Positions 6,637 through 14,472 of a DNA stretch of 54,351 bases are shown piece by piece (positions within the stretch are counted from its first letter, which is position 1; each line of letters opens with the position of its first letter). Position numbers and translations under genes: made by a program. The stretch is from UBA5448 sp045536965 (lineage in GTDB: Bacteria; Bacillota; Clostridia; Oscillospirales; SIG627), in NCBI GenBank assembly GCA_045536965.1, contig JAZSON010000011.1:1-54351 (forward strand). Direction: 5' to 3'. Below the pieces are notes generated by a model. It made no database searches. It saw only the letters and a list, made by a program, of their open reading frames with translations, and was not told where the DNA came from.

Positions 6637-7707
6637 TTATGCTTCGGGAATTTGAATTGACATGTTACATCTTTGGCGGATGTTTGTTTGAGTAAAATAG
6701 GTTTGCTCGAGAGGGATCCATTCTTCAAAAAATCTTTTTACTAATTCCGGGGTGTTGCGTTTTCGTATTCGTTTTCGTTGCAGCGCGGGCGATATGTCCA
6801 AGAACACCGAAAGATCATAAAATCTTTCGAGCGCGGGGTGCATGGAATAAGCGCCTTCGACGATCACAAGATTTTCGGGAGAGATATGTTCTGGTGGGCG
6901 CAATGACATGGAAGAGCAATCGAATTTCCTGAAACGGACGGTTTCGCCGCGGCTGAGCGGTTCCAAAATTTCAGAAAGAAAGCGCTCCCAATCAACATTG
7001 CCGCCGATTGTTTTGAATCGTTCGGGCGTTCTTTGCCATGGTTGCAGAAAATAATCATCCATGTGAAATACCGTGCAGGGATAGACAAAGGCAAGCAGAT
7101 CGCCAAGGGTTGTTTTCCCGCTTGCGCTTCCACCCTCTACGGCGAGGAGCACCTTTTGGTTTGCAAGGCGTTTGTCAAGCGCGGAAAAGAGAGGAAGGAA
7201 CGGGAGATAACGGTTGGCTATAACACGGTAAGAGGGACGGTAGGTCTTTTTGAAATCGTCCGAATGGTGTATGGCGGCGTATTCGGTTTCTTTCCATTTT
7301 TCCAAGGCGGATTCAAAGACTTGTGGAGCAAACGGTAACAAACCGTCTTGTACAAGTTTTTTTGCGACTTCTATTTTTTCAAGCAGCGCAGACAACCCAT
7401 CCTTTTCGCATTGAGAGGAGGCCAAAAACAGTTTTGCAAATGTGCTTGCGGTCAGTCCGCCACCCATATAGGAAAGGGGCACTCTGCTGTAAGAGCCGTC
7501 AAGCGGTTGGATGACAGGGGTGGATGTTTGATGCAGTGGGTCGTATTCGCTTTCAATTCGCGCACTTGCCTGTTCAAGCGAAGAAACCGCATGTTCACAC
7601 CCGAAGGCGCTTTGGTATAGAAACTTAAAAACATCTTGTACTTGCAGACGGGGATAGGAGTGACAGTGCGCAATCAGTGATTTGCGAGTTCTCTCGCTGT
7701 TTTTCAT
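6637..7707 (-). CDS. Two-domain P-loop kinase: unknown N-domain + uridine-kinase-like C-domain
   Basis: 356 residues. The C-terminal half (about 185-356) is a uridine kinase / phosphoribulokinase-type P-loop kinase: Walker A GGSASGKTT at about 195, then HMDDYFL, a GGNVDWERF motif, VIVEGAYSMHP (Walker B region) and a basic lid IRKRN. The N-terminal 180 residues (VFKFLYQSAFGCEHAV, then RVPLSYMGGGL) belong to no family I can name and are conserved-looking rather than random. Phosphorylation of a transported small molecule (nucleoside, vitamin or similar alcohol) is inferred. The gene follows the ECF S-component by 12 nt with AAAGGTG before its ATG, so the two are one operon under the attenuator at 8288-8400. 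Ordinary uridine kinases are about 210 residues, so this is not a plain Udk. Confidence 0.8.
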   Translation of the reverse strand: MKNSERTRKSLIAHCHSYPRLQVQDVFKFLYQSAFGCEHAVSSLEQASARIESEYDPLHQTSTPVIQPLDGSYSRVPLSYMGGGLTASTFAKLFLASSQCEKDGLSALLEKIEVAKKLVQDGLLPFAPQVFESALEKWKETEYAAIHHSDDFKKTYRPSYRVIANRYLPFLPLFSALDKRLANQKVLLAVEGGSASGKTTLGDLLAFVYPCTVFHMDDYFLQPWQRTPERFKTIGGNVDWERFLSEILEPLSRGETVRFRKFDCSSMSLRPPEHISPENLVIVEGAYSMHPALERFYDLSVFLDISPALQRKRIRKRNTPELVKRFFEEWIPLEQTYFTQTNIRQRCNMSIQIPEA

Positions 7708-7719
7708 GTAGTCACCTTT

Positions 7720-8259
7720 TTAATTTTTGGTGTTGATTTTTTTGGGAGAGTCAAGGAGCATAACCAAAATCGGAATTAAAATGATTTGCACGATGATGCC
7801 GGGGAGGGCATTGGTAACGGCGCCTGCGAGAAATGCAGCAAAGGTAAAACTGCCGCCATTGATCCCCATGAAAAAAAACATAGCAAGTCCCCAGATTATA
7901 CGTCCGACGATCATAGCGGTCAACAAAGAGATATAAATAAACGGCTTTTTTCGGGGGAGAAGCTTGTGCATAAGTCCTGTGATAGCCCCGTATGCGGCAA
8001 GTTCAAACGCCATACATATCGCCGTGGGAAAAAGAGGGGGCATGCCCAGCGTGAGAGAACGGAACAAGGGGGCGACAAAGCCGATTGCCAATCCCCAAGG
8101 CCAACCGCAGATGAAACCGCAGAGGAGGACGGGGATGTGCAAAGGACAAAGCATGGAACCGATTTCGGGAATCTGTCCCGTTAAAAAGGGCAAGGCGTAG
8201 GCAAGCGCCAAAAAGAGGGCAGAAAGAACGGTTTTTTGTAAATGGGTGAGAGATTTCAT
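7720..8259 (-). CDS. ECF transporter S-component, substrate unknown
   Basis: 179 residues from ATG 8259, preceded by AAAGGGA; an upstream in-frame ATG at 8298 would lie inside the terminator hairpin of the leader and is rejected. It is a small, very hydrophobic protein with about six membrane segments and the S-component signature GSMLCPLHIPVLLCGFICGWPWGL in the first half, then FRSLTLGMPPLFPTAICMAFELAAYG. S-components bind a vitamin or other micronutrient and work with a shared EcfT-EcfA-EcfA' energising module, which is not in this window. Its only partner here is the kinase 12 nt downstream, suggesting uptake followed by phosphorylation trapping (inference). Confidence 0.83.
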   Translation of the reverse strand: MKSLTHLQKTVLSALFLALAYALPFLTGQIPEIGSMLCPLHIPVLLCGFICGWPWGLAIGFVAPLFRSLTLGMPPLFPTAICMAFELAAYGAITGLMHKLLPRKKPFIYISLLTAMIVGRIIWGLAMFFFMGINGGSFTFAAFLAGAVTNALPGIIVQIILIPILVMLLDSPKKINTKN

Positions 8260-8287
8260 AGTGAAGTTCCCTTTCTTTGTGGACACA

Positions 8288-8400
8288 TAAAAAGGCATCG
8301 TTATCTCTTCAGAGATAATGATACCTTTATAGCATCATAATTTTAGAGGAAAATTTACAAAAGAAACTTCTGTTTCTGCACCATTCTTCAGAACGGCAGA
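8288..8400 (-). promoter_or_regulatory. Structured leader with terminator/antiterminator switch (riboswitch candidate)
   Basis: Read on the minus strand, the 5' UTR holds four hairpins. Hairpin A: TCTGC-CGTTC paired with GAATG-(GT)-GCAGA (8400-8375). Hairpin B: GAAAC/GTTTC (8376-8363). Antiterminator: ATGATGC / GTATCAT with loop TATAAAG (8338-8318). Terminator: about 15 bp from AAAGGTATCATTATC with its partner ending GATGCCTTT (8327-8291), followed by TTTTT. The antiterminator 3' strand is the terminator 5' strand, so the two exclude each other. This is the plan of a transcription-attenuating riboswitch. I do not recognise the aptamer; it does not show the TPP, FMN, THF, cobalamin or preQ1-I consensus. 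Confidence 0.72.
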
Positions 8401-8403
8401 CAC

Positions 8404-8432
8404 AGTATAACACAAAATAAAAGGTTTTTCAA
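8404..8432 (-). promoter_or_regulatory. Promoter of the ECF-kinase operon
   Basis: Minus strand: TTGAAA (8432-8427), 17-nt spacer, TATACT (8409-8404). The expected +1 is near 8397, at the base of leader hairpin A. The -35 overlaps the stop codon of the DUF3842 gene, so the module can be expressed apart from the deo operon. Confidence 0.78.
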
Positions 8433-8842
8433 GCGGTTTCGATGAGATTGGCGATTTTTTTAATGGCATCATCGAGCATGGCCGAGATTGGCAGTTCGCT
8501 AACACCCGCAACCAGATGGTTACAACGGTTGGAGGGGATAAGCACCTTTATGGCGTTGCTTTGAGCAACTGCCAGCGCCATGGAGGGTGTAATCTCACCG
8601 AGCATGGAGTCGGCAATGACGATGCCGAGGGGGCCGACGATGATGTCTGCGGTGCGACAGCCCACGATGACGGCGTTTTCGCCGGTGGCAGTACGCTTAA
8701 CACCTGCTTTATGCATGGTTTCGGTGGCGGTGCTGTTGGTGCCTACCGCCGTTAAGATTTGATCGGGGAAACGCGCGAGAATGGCTTCGGACAGTTCTTT
8801 CCCCATGCGGCCGCCTTGGCCGTCAATCAACAAAATATGCAT
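8429..8842 (-). CDS. DUF3842 family protein
   Basis: 137 residues with the family pattern: a Rossmann-like start ILLIDGQGGRMGKEL, a TAVGTNSTATETMHKAGV middle, and IVGPLGIVIADSMLGEITP. The glycine-rich start suggests nucleotide binding, but no function is established that I know of. The ATG has GGAAGG nine bases upstream. It lies 18 nt behind pdp and is the last gene of the deoC-cdd-pdp operon, which hints at a link to nucleoside or pentose-phosphate metabolism (inference from position only). Confidence 0.8.
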   Translation of the reverse strand: MHILLIDGQGGRMGKELSEAILARFPDQILTAVGTNSTATETMHKAGVKRTATGENAVIVGCRTADIIVGPLGIVIADSMLGEITPSMALAVAQSNAIKVLIPSNRCNHLVAGVSELPISAMLDDAIKKIANLIETA

Positions 8843-8860
8843 TTTATTTCCTTCCTGTAT

Positions 8861-10168
8861 TCAACGTTTTGTGATGATGCCGTACACCGTTTTGGGGAGT
8901 GTCGGCTTGGTTTCAGAAAATGTTAAGGCTTCATAAAACAAATTTTTGGCGGCTTCGATGCAGTTGGGTGCGGTGGTATAAAAGGTGGCGATCGGTTGGC
9001 CTTCTTTTACCTCGTCCCCTGTTTTTTTATGCAAGTAGATGCCTGCGGTGAGGTCGATCGGATCTTCTTTTGTATTCCTGCCTGCGCCCAAAATGACGGC
9101 GGTGCGACCGATCTTTTCGCTATCCATGTGGGAAATGAAGCCGTCCCGGTCGGCCGTCAATATGATCTCAGAAGAGGCATGTGGAAACAGTTCGGGGTTG
9201 GTTGCCAGTGACGGATCTCCGCCTTGGGCAAAGATCCATTGACGGAATCGGTCGAATGCAAGGCCCGAGGTAAGGGCTGCGCTTGCTTTTTCAAAACATT
9301 CTTCTCGCGGAAGACCGAGGGAAAGGGAGAGCATTTCACTTGCCAAGGTCAGAGAAACTTCCTTTAAATCCGCGATGTCGTCTCCTTGGAGAACGCGGAT
9401 AGCTTCCTTGATTTCCAAAATATTGCCCACGGCAAAGCCGAGGGGGCGATCCATATCGGTAATGACGGCAGATACGTTTCTGCCGCAATCGTTGCCTAAA
9501 CCAACCATGGCTTTTGCGAGTTTTTCTGCGGCTTCATAGGTGGGATTGAAGGCGCCGCTTCCCACTTTTACATCCAAAACGATGTTGTGTGCGCCTGAGG
9601 CGATTTTTTTGGACATGATGCTGGATGCTATCAGCGGGAGACTTTCCACCGTGCCCGTGACATCGCGGAGAGCATAGAGCTTTTTGTCGGCGGGGGTAAG
9701 ATTGCCGGATTGTCCGATGATGGCAACACCGATCTTTTCCACTTGCGCTAAAAATTCTTCGGAGGAAAGAGTGGTTCGGAAGCCAGAAAAGGATTCAAGC
9801 TTGTCAACGGTGCCGCCCGTGTGACCTAAACCGCGGCCCGACATTTTTGGGACGATGCCGCCCAGAGAAGCAACCAAAGGAGCCACGATGAGAGAGGTTT
9901 TGTCTCCCACGCCTCCCGTGCTGTGCTTATCTACCGATTTTTCACCAAAGTGAGAGAGGTCGAGGCGGTCACCTGAATTGACCATAGCCATGGTGAGATC
10001 GGCCAGTTCTTTGTTTGTCATACCGACAAAGCATACCGCCATGGCGAAAGCCGACATTTGGTAATCGGGAATGTCTCCTTTTGTATATCCTTCAATCATC
10101 CATTGGATTTCTTGGGTTGTGAGGGGGATTCCGTTTCGCTTTTTTGTGATCAGGTCATACATGCGCAT
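8861..10168 (-). CDS. pdp: Pyrimidine-nucleoside phosphorylase
   Basis: 435 residues. It splits thymidine, deoxyuridine or uridine with phosphate to base and (deoxy)ribose-1-phosphate in the cytoplasm. The phosphate/nucleoside signature SVDKHSTGGVGDKTSL and the MSGRGLGHTGGTVDKLES stretch are intact, and the C-terminal KKTGDEVKEGQPI segment is the PYNP_C domain; the length is normal. The start at 10168 was chosen because AAAGGATG is eight bases upstream of this ATG; one further codon triplet with ATG at 10177 is less well placed. It lies 31 nt behind cdd in the salvage operon. Confidence 0.95.
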   Translation of the reverse strand: MRMYDLITKKRNGIPLTTQEIQWMIEGYTKGDIPDYQMSAFAMAVCFVGMTNKELADLTMAMVNSGDRLDLSHFGEKSVDKHSTGGVGDKTSLIVAPLVASLGGIVPKMSGRGLGHTGGTVDKLESFSGFRTTLSSEEFLAQVEKIGVAIIGQSGNLTPADKKLYALRDVTGTVESLPLIASSIMSKKIASGAHNIVLDVKVGSGAFNPTYEAAEKLAKAMVGLGNDCGRNVSAVITDMDRPLGFAVGNILEIKEAIRVLQGDDIADLKEVSLTLASEMLSLSLGLPREECFEKASAALTSGLAFDRFRQWIFAQGGDPSLATNPELFPHASSEIILTADRDGFISHMDSEKIGRTAVILGAGRNTKEDPIDLTAGIYLHKKTGDEVKEGQPIATFYTTAPNCIEAAKNLFYEALTFSETKPTLPKTVYGIITKR

Positions 10169-10199
10169 GATAAACACATCCTTTCAACAAGGGAGAGGA

Positions 10200-10607
10200 T
10201 CAGGAAAGATCGTTTTTTCCAAATCCAAATGGCAATAATTCTTGCAAGGTGTGGCAGGTAAACTCATTTTCACCGACGCATAAAATACGGAAGGTATCGG
10301 GGAGACAAAATTCTGCCATAACCTGTCGGCAGACACCGCAGGGTGTGACGGGGGCGGTGATTTTACCATCCTTTCCACCGGCAACGGCGATGGCGACAAA
10401 TTCCTTTTCGCCCTCACTGATTGCCTTGAAAAACGCGGTGCGCTCGGCACAAACGGTGGCGGAGTAAGCGGCGTTTTCGATATTACAGCCGATGTATACT
10501 CTGCCGCTTTTAGAGAGCAGTGCGGCGCCGACGGTGTAGCCGGAATAGGGGGCGTACGCCTTTTGCGCAGCCTCCTGCGCCATGCGGCAAAGCTCGAGGT
10601 CGGTCAT
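10200..10607 (-). CDS. cdd: Cytidine deaminase
   Basis: 135 residues from ATG 10607, whose ATGA overlaps the deoC stop and which has AGGAG upstream. It converts cytidine and deoxycytidine to uridine and deoxyuridine, feeding pdp downstream. Zinc site and catalytic Glu are visible: TVCAERTAFFKA (C-A-E) and TPCGVCRQVMAEF (P-C-G-V-C), with CNIENAAYS for substrate binding. The length is that of a small tetrameric Cdd. Confidence 0.95.
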   Translation of the reverse strand: MTDLELCRMAQEAAQKAYAPYSGYTVGAALLSKSGRVYIGCNIENAAYSATVCAERTAFFKAISEGEKEFVAIAVAGGKDGKITAPVTPCGVCRQVMAEFCLPDTFRILCVGENEFTCHTLQELLPFGFGKNDLS

Positions 10608-11263
10608 TGTGCACACTCCTGTTTTTTTATCTTTACAAGGCGGCTGGTGCCAAGGCGATCGGCGCCTGCGTTTATAAATGCTTCGGCATCGGCAAAAGAA
10701 GAAATACCGCCCGCGGCTTTGATTTTAAGGTGGGGGGAGACGTGTTCTTTGAACAGCTTCACATCGTCAAGGGTTGCACCGCCGGTTGAAAATCCCGTCG
10801 ATGTTTTGATATAATCGGCGCCGCTTTCCGATACAATTCGGCACATTTGTATTTTTTCTTCGCGGGTCAAAAGACAGGTTTCGATGATGACTTTTAATAT
10901 TTTATCGCCGCAAGCTTTTTTAACGGCAGAGATGTCTTGCAAAAGGGTTGTATAGTCACACTCTTTGAGTTTTCCCACGGGGATGACCATATCGATTTCG
11001 TCGGCACCGTTTTGAATGGCGTCTGCGGCTTCGAAGCATTTGACGGCGGTGGTAGCATATCCGTTGGGGAAGCCGATGACGGTACAGACAGGGAGCTTGC
11101 TGTTTAGATAATTGGCGGCGGCGTTTACGAAAAGGGGCGGAATACAAACCGATGCAACACCGAATTTTACACCGTCATCGCAAAGGGTGAGAATGTCGGC
11201 GGTGGTGGCGTTAGTAGCGAGCAAGGTGTGATCGACTCTGGATAAAATTTCATTGTGGTTCAT
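10604..11263 (-). CDS. deoC: Deoxyribose-phosphate aldolase
   Basis: 219 residues. It cleaves 2-deoxyribose-5-phosphate to glyceraldehyde-3-phosphate and acetaldehyde, the end of deoxynucleoside breakdown. The Schiff-base lysine motif YIKTSTGFSTGGAT and the second active lysine in LKIKAAGGIS are present, as is EIDMVIPVG. The start ATG 11263 follows GGGGG at a normal distance; the frame extends 37 codons upstream without a site and across the promoter. It is the first gene of deoC-cdd-pdp-DUF3842; no phosphopentomutase gene is in the window. Confidence 0.95.
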   Translation of the reverse strand: MNHNEILSRVDHTLLATNATTADILTLCDDGVKFGVASVCIPPLFVNAAANYLNSKLPVCTVIGFPNGYATTAVKCFEAADAIQNGADEIDMVIPVGKLKECDYTTLLQDISAVKKACGDKILKVIIETCLLTREEKIQMCRIVSESGADYIKTSTGFSTGGATLDDVKLFKEHVSPHLKIKAAGGISSFADAEAFINAGADRLGTSRLVKIKKQECAQ

Positions 11264-11293
11264 ATAAATTCCCCCTGACAGATTGTTTTTTTC

Positions 11294-11322
11294 AGTATAG
11301 CACAGACAAGCAAAATCCGCAA
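11294..11322 (-). promoter_or_regulatory. Promoter of the deo operon
   Basis: Minus strand: TTGCGG (11322-11317), 17-nt spacer, TATACT (11299-11294), about 30 nt before the deoC start. Confidence 0.6.
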
Positions 11323-11463
11323 GACGAAAAATGGAGAAGGAAAACGGTTGGAAGGGTAAAAATGTTATATTCATATCGCAAAAACTGTATACAAATGATT
11401 TTGAATGTGATAGAATGACGATAGAGCTTGATCTTTTACGAGTCGAGATGAAGGTGGATTTTT

Positions 11464-12519
11464 ATGAAAGTAGCGATTATTGGCTGTGGTTCGATTGCCA
11501 CAAGAGCGCACATTCCCGCCTACATGGAGAATCCTGAGGTGGAAATTAAGTATTTTTGCGATATTATTCCCGAACGTGCGCAGGAGGCTGTCCAAAAAAA
11601 CGGTTGCGGTATTGCGGTTACCGATTATCGTGTGATTGTCACCGATCCCGAAGTGGAAGCCGTTTCTATTTGTACGCCGAATGATATGCACGCCACCATT
11701 TCCATTGCCATGTTGGAAGCGGGAAAACACGTTTTGTGCGAAAAACCTGCCGCCATTAACTACCAAAGAGCGCTGGAAATGCAAGAGGCGCAGCACAAGT
11801 CGGGTAAAGTCCTCAACATCGGTGTGGTCAACCGATTCAACACGGCTGTGAATATGATTAAAGATTATATCACCGAAGGCAAGCTGGGTGAGGTGTACCA
11901 CGTTTACGTCAGCTTCCGTTCCAAACGCAACATTCCCGGTTTGGGCGGTGCGTTTACCACGAAGGCGATTGCGGGTGGCGGCGCATTGATTGACTGGGGC
12001 GTTCATTTCCTTGACATTGTTATGTATTGCTGCGGCGATCCGCAACCCAGAACGGTTACGGGCGAAGCTTTCAGCAAGTTGGGTGTCAAGATGAGAGATT
12101 ACGTTTATGAAGGCACCATGTGGGCAGGCCCTCCGAACTATGATGGCGTGTATGACGTTGACGATTCGGTAACGGGTGTGGTTCGTACCGACGGTCCTGT
12201 CATTACGCTCCATGGAGCATGGGCGCAGAATATTTTTGAAAATGAAATGTATATCGACTTTATGGGTACAAAGGGCGGCATCCGTTTGCGTTACGGCCAA
12301 GATTTCACCTACTATACCACCGAAGGGGATAAATTGATATCCGTTACGCCTCCCATCTCTGCCGTTAAGCATTATCAGGCCGAGATCGATGCCTTTATAC
12401 GTTGTATTCACACGGGAGAAAAATTGCCTTCTCATATCGATACCAATATCATTACCGCGCGCATGATGCAGGCCATCTATGATTCTTCGGAAGCACACCG
12501 TGAGATTGTTTTGGATTGA
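11464..12519 (+). CDS. Gfo/Idh/MocA family oxidoreductase
   Basis: 351 residues. N-terminal Rossmann fold with VAIIGCGSIATRAHIPAY (dinucleotide loop) and the family motif VLCEKPAA at about residue 95; C-terminal alpha/beta domain with GGGALIDWGVHFLDI (about 175), which carries the usual Asp and His. The family uses NAD(P) to oxidise or reduce sugars and cyclitols; the substrate cannot be read from the sequence. GGTGG lies six bases before the ATG. It is followed after 9 nt by a second, divergent family member, so the two probably act together or in sequence. Confidence 0.88.
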   Translation: MKVAIIGCGSIATRAHIPAYMENPEVEIKYFCDIIPERAQEAVQKNGCGIAVTDYRVIVTDPEVEAVSICTPNDMHATISIAMLEAGKHVLCEKPAAINYQRALEMQEAQHKSGKVLNIGVVNRFNTAVNMIKDYITEGKLGEVYHVYVSFRSKRNIPGLGGAFTTKAIAGGGALIDWGVHFLDIVMYCCGDPQPRTVTGEAFSKLGVKMRDYVYEGTMWAGPPNYDGVYDVDDSVTGVVRTDGPVITLHGAWAQNIFENEMYIDFMGTKGGIRLRYGQDFTYYTTEGDKLISVTPPISAVKHYQAEIDAFIRCIHTGEKLPSHIDTNIITARMMQAIYDSSEAHREIVLD

Positions 12520-12528
12520 GGCGAAAAA

Positions 12529-13368
12529 ATGAAAATCGGTTTTGTGGATTATTATTTAAATGAGTTCCATTCCAACCGCTATGTCGGATGGCTTAAAGAA
12601 GAAGATCCTTCTTTAGAGGTCGCTTACGGGTATGGTATGATTCCCTGCCCGCGAGATGGGATGACCAATGAAAATTGGTGCGAGCAGTACGGTGTTTTGC
12701 ACTGCAAGACCATCGAAGAGGTGGTGGAGAAAAGCGATGCTTTGGTGGTGTTGTCTCCCGATAACTGTGAAATGCACGAGGAGCTTTGTCGTTTGCCCCT
12801 TGCTTCGGGAAAACCGTGTTATATCGATAAAACGTTTGCGCCCGATTTAGAGACGGCAAGAAGAATTTTTGCTGTGGCGGATGCTCACAACACTTCCTGT
12901 TACAGCACCTCGGCGCTTCGTTTTTGTGCAGAATATGAGGGTATTGATCGTAATGAGATTACCTCGATTGCCACTTGGGGACCGAATGATTTTAATATTT
13001 ATTCGATTCATCAGTTGGAGCCGATTGTCATGATGATGGGATGTAATTGCGAAAAAGTCATGTATGTCGGCGGCGAAAACACATATTCCGTTCATATGAT
13101 CTTTGCTGACGGCCGTCCTGCGGTTATGACCTCTTTCATCGGAGGATCTCCGTTTATTACTAACATTGCCACGAAAACGACAACGCATACAAAGCAGATC
13201 GTTGCAGGTGCATATTGGAAGCCGTTCATCCATTCCTTGGCGGAATTTTTCAAGACGGGCGACGAGCCTGTCGCGCGTATTGAAACCCTCCGCATCATGG
13301 CGATTCGAACGGCGGTGTTGGAGGCAATGAAAACATCGGGCGTTTGGACAAAGGTTGAACAAGTGTAA
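12529..13368 (+). CDS. Degenerate Gfo/Idh/MocA-like protein
   Basis: 279 residues, shorter than a usual family member. The N-terminus (MKIGFVDYYLNEFHSNRY) lacks the GxGxxG dinucleotide loop, and the EKP motif position reads CYIDKTFAPDLETARRIF (DKT). The rest follows a Rossmann and C-terminal domain plan (SDALVVLSPDN, CYSTSALRF). It may therefore bind no NAD(P) in the normal way and may be a partner or regulatory subunit of the gene 9 nt upstream, or an oxidoreductase with an unusual site. GAGGCG lies upstream of the ATG. A strong terminator follows. Confidence 0.7.
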   Translation: MKIGFVDYYLNEFHSNRYVGWLKEEDPSLEVAYGYGMIPCPRDGMTNENWCEQYGVLHCKTIEEVVEKSDALVVLSPDNCEMHEELCRLPLASGKPCYIDKTFAPDLETARRIFAVADAHNTSCYSTSALRFCAEYEGIDRNEITSIATWGPNDFNIYSIHQLEPIVMMMGCNCEKVMYVGGENTYSVHMIFADGRPAVMTSFIGGSPFITNIATKTTTHTKQIVAGAYWKPFIHSLAEFFKTGDEPVARIETLRIMAIRTAVLEAMKTSGVWTKVEQV

Positions 13369-13385
13369 TAAAAACAAATTGAAAT

Positions 13386-13424
13386 TAAAACGGCTTGCCG
13401 CAATTTTTGCGACAAGCCGTTTTG
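13386..13424. terminator. Bidirectional terminator
   Basis: Stem AAAACGGCTTGCCGCAA / TTGCGACAAGCCGTTTT around TTT, with A- and T-rich flanks. It closes both the Gfo/Idh pair and the converging mfd operon. Confidence 0.9.
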
Positions 13425-13449
13425 TGTGTAAAAGCGCTGGATCCGCTTT

Positions 13450-14472
13450 TTAGCGGATAAGGGGAGAGTCGATAACGGTGACTTTTTCAACCACTGTGCG
13501 ATCGATTGATAAATCGGTGGCAGAAGAAACCGCATTCCGTATTTTTTCATCGGTTAAAAGGGTGAATATCAGTTCGCGCACGGTGGTTCCGCTTTCGGAA
13601 ACAACCGATGTGTAGGCATCGGGAGCGTTTTGGATGCGCTGTATAATATACACACCATCGGTGTCGGTCAGTTGGGTATATGCACCGATTTCAAGAGAAA
13701 GCGCGATGTTTTCATATTCCGAAAAGCCCGTACTGCCTGCATAAAGCAGCATGCCGTTTGGGAAAGAATCGAAAAAGTTATCGTCGGAATAGTTTTTGAA
13801 ATCTAAAATGTTTTCGCCGTTTTCGAGGGCGTTTTTCACTTGATTTTTTTGTTCTTCCCATCCCGATTCATACGCAAAAAAGATGTGGTAGGTGGTGGCA
13901 AAACGGTTGTTAAAATATTGCTTTGCTTCTTCCTCGCTTACGCGCATGGGGCCGCCGTTTCCATATAAATAACTTTGAGCGGCTTGTGCATAGGTTTCTA
14001 ATGTGTAGTAATCCTCGAGTGAGCTTTTGCTCATTCCGAACGTGGCAAGATAGTCGGAAAAATCATCCTCGTCTTCAAATAGTTTTTTGGTTTGTTCTAC
14101 GCTGTTCCGTATGGAGGCAAGTTGATTTTTGCTCAGGACAATGCCTTTTTCTTTGGCCAAGGAGGCAAAATAAACGGTGGTTTTTGCCGAGGTGAGAGCG
14201 ACTTCGAGGATGGTTCCGCCTACGGTGTTCCCTCCTTCGTGTTCCATATCCCAAAGGGCGGGGATATCTTCAAAACGGTCGATTTCGCCCTTCTCTTCGT
14301 AATAATCCGAAAGATAACGAGTCTTTAAAGCAGCAACGGTATAACGGAACATTGGAAGCGTATAGGCGACATCCGATCGAGAACAAACGGTTTTGTTTTC
14401 TTCGGAGGCGGTGTTGCCGCAACCACACAACATGGAAAGCACAAGGAGAAGCAGAAAGAGTCGGCGCATCAT
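13450..14472 (-). CDS. Foldase-like lipoprotein (SurA/PrsA type), copy 2
   Basis: 340 residues with a lipoprotein signal (MMRRLFLLLLVLSMLCGC, lipid Cys 18). A SurA-N-like helical region spans about 40-190, and a weak parvulin-like domain about 190-300 (YHIFFAYESGWEEQ...ENGENILDFKNYSDDN...GVYIIQRIQ). It probably acts outside the membrane as a chaperone or peptidyl-prolyl isomerase; isomerase activity is uncertain because the domain is degenerate. It is homologous to the gene just upstream, with a TGATG stop-start overlap, so it arose by tandem duplication. Last gene of the iscS-thiI-pth-mfd operon. Confidence 0.72.
   Translation of the reverse strand: MMRRLFLLLLVLSMLCGCGNTASEENKTVCSRSDVAYTLPMFRYTVAALKTRYLSDYYEEKGEIDRFEDIPALWDMEHEGGNTVGGTILEVALTSAKTTVYFASLAKEKGIVLSKNQLASIRNSVEQTKKLFEDEDDFSDYLATFGMSKSSLEDYYTLETYAQAAQSYLYGNGGPMRVSEEEAKQYFNNRFATTYHIFFAYESGWEEQKNQVKNALENGENILDFKNYSDDNFFDSFPNGMLLYAGSTGFSEYENIALSLEIGAYTQLTDTDGVYIIQRIQNAPDAYTSVVSESGTTVRELIFTLLTDEKIRNAVSSATDLSIDRTVVEKVTVIDSPLIR

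Noticed and set aside
11371..12498. Long minus-strand frame opposite the Gfo/Idh gene.
   Set aside because: A shadow of the plus-strand gene; no ribosome site and no family resemblance. The same holds for 30423-31844, 39653-41299 and 45408-46751, opposite ribosomal genes, rpoA and pheT.
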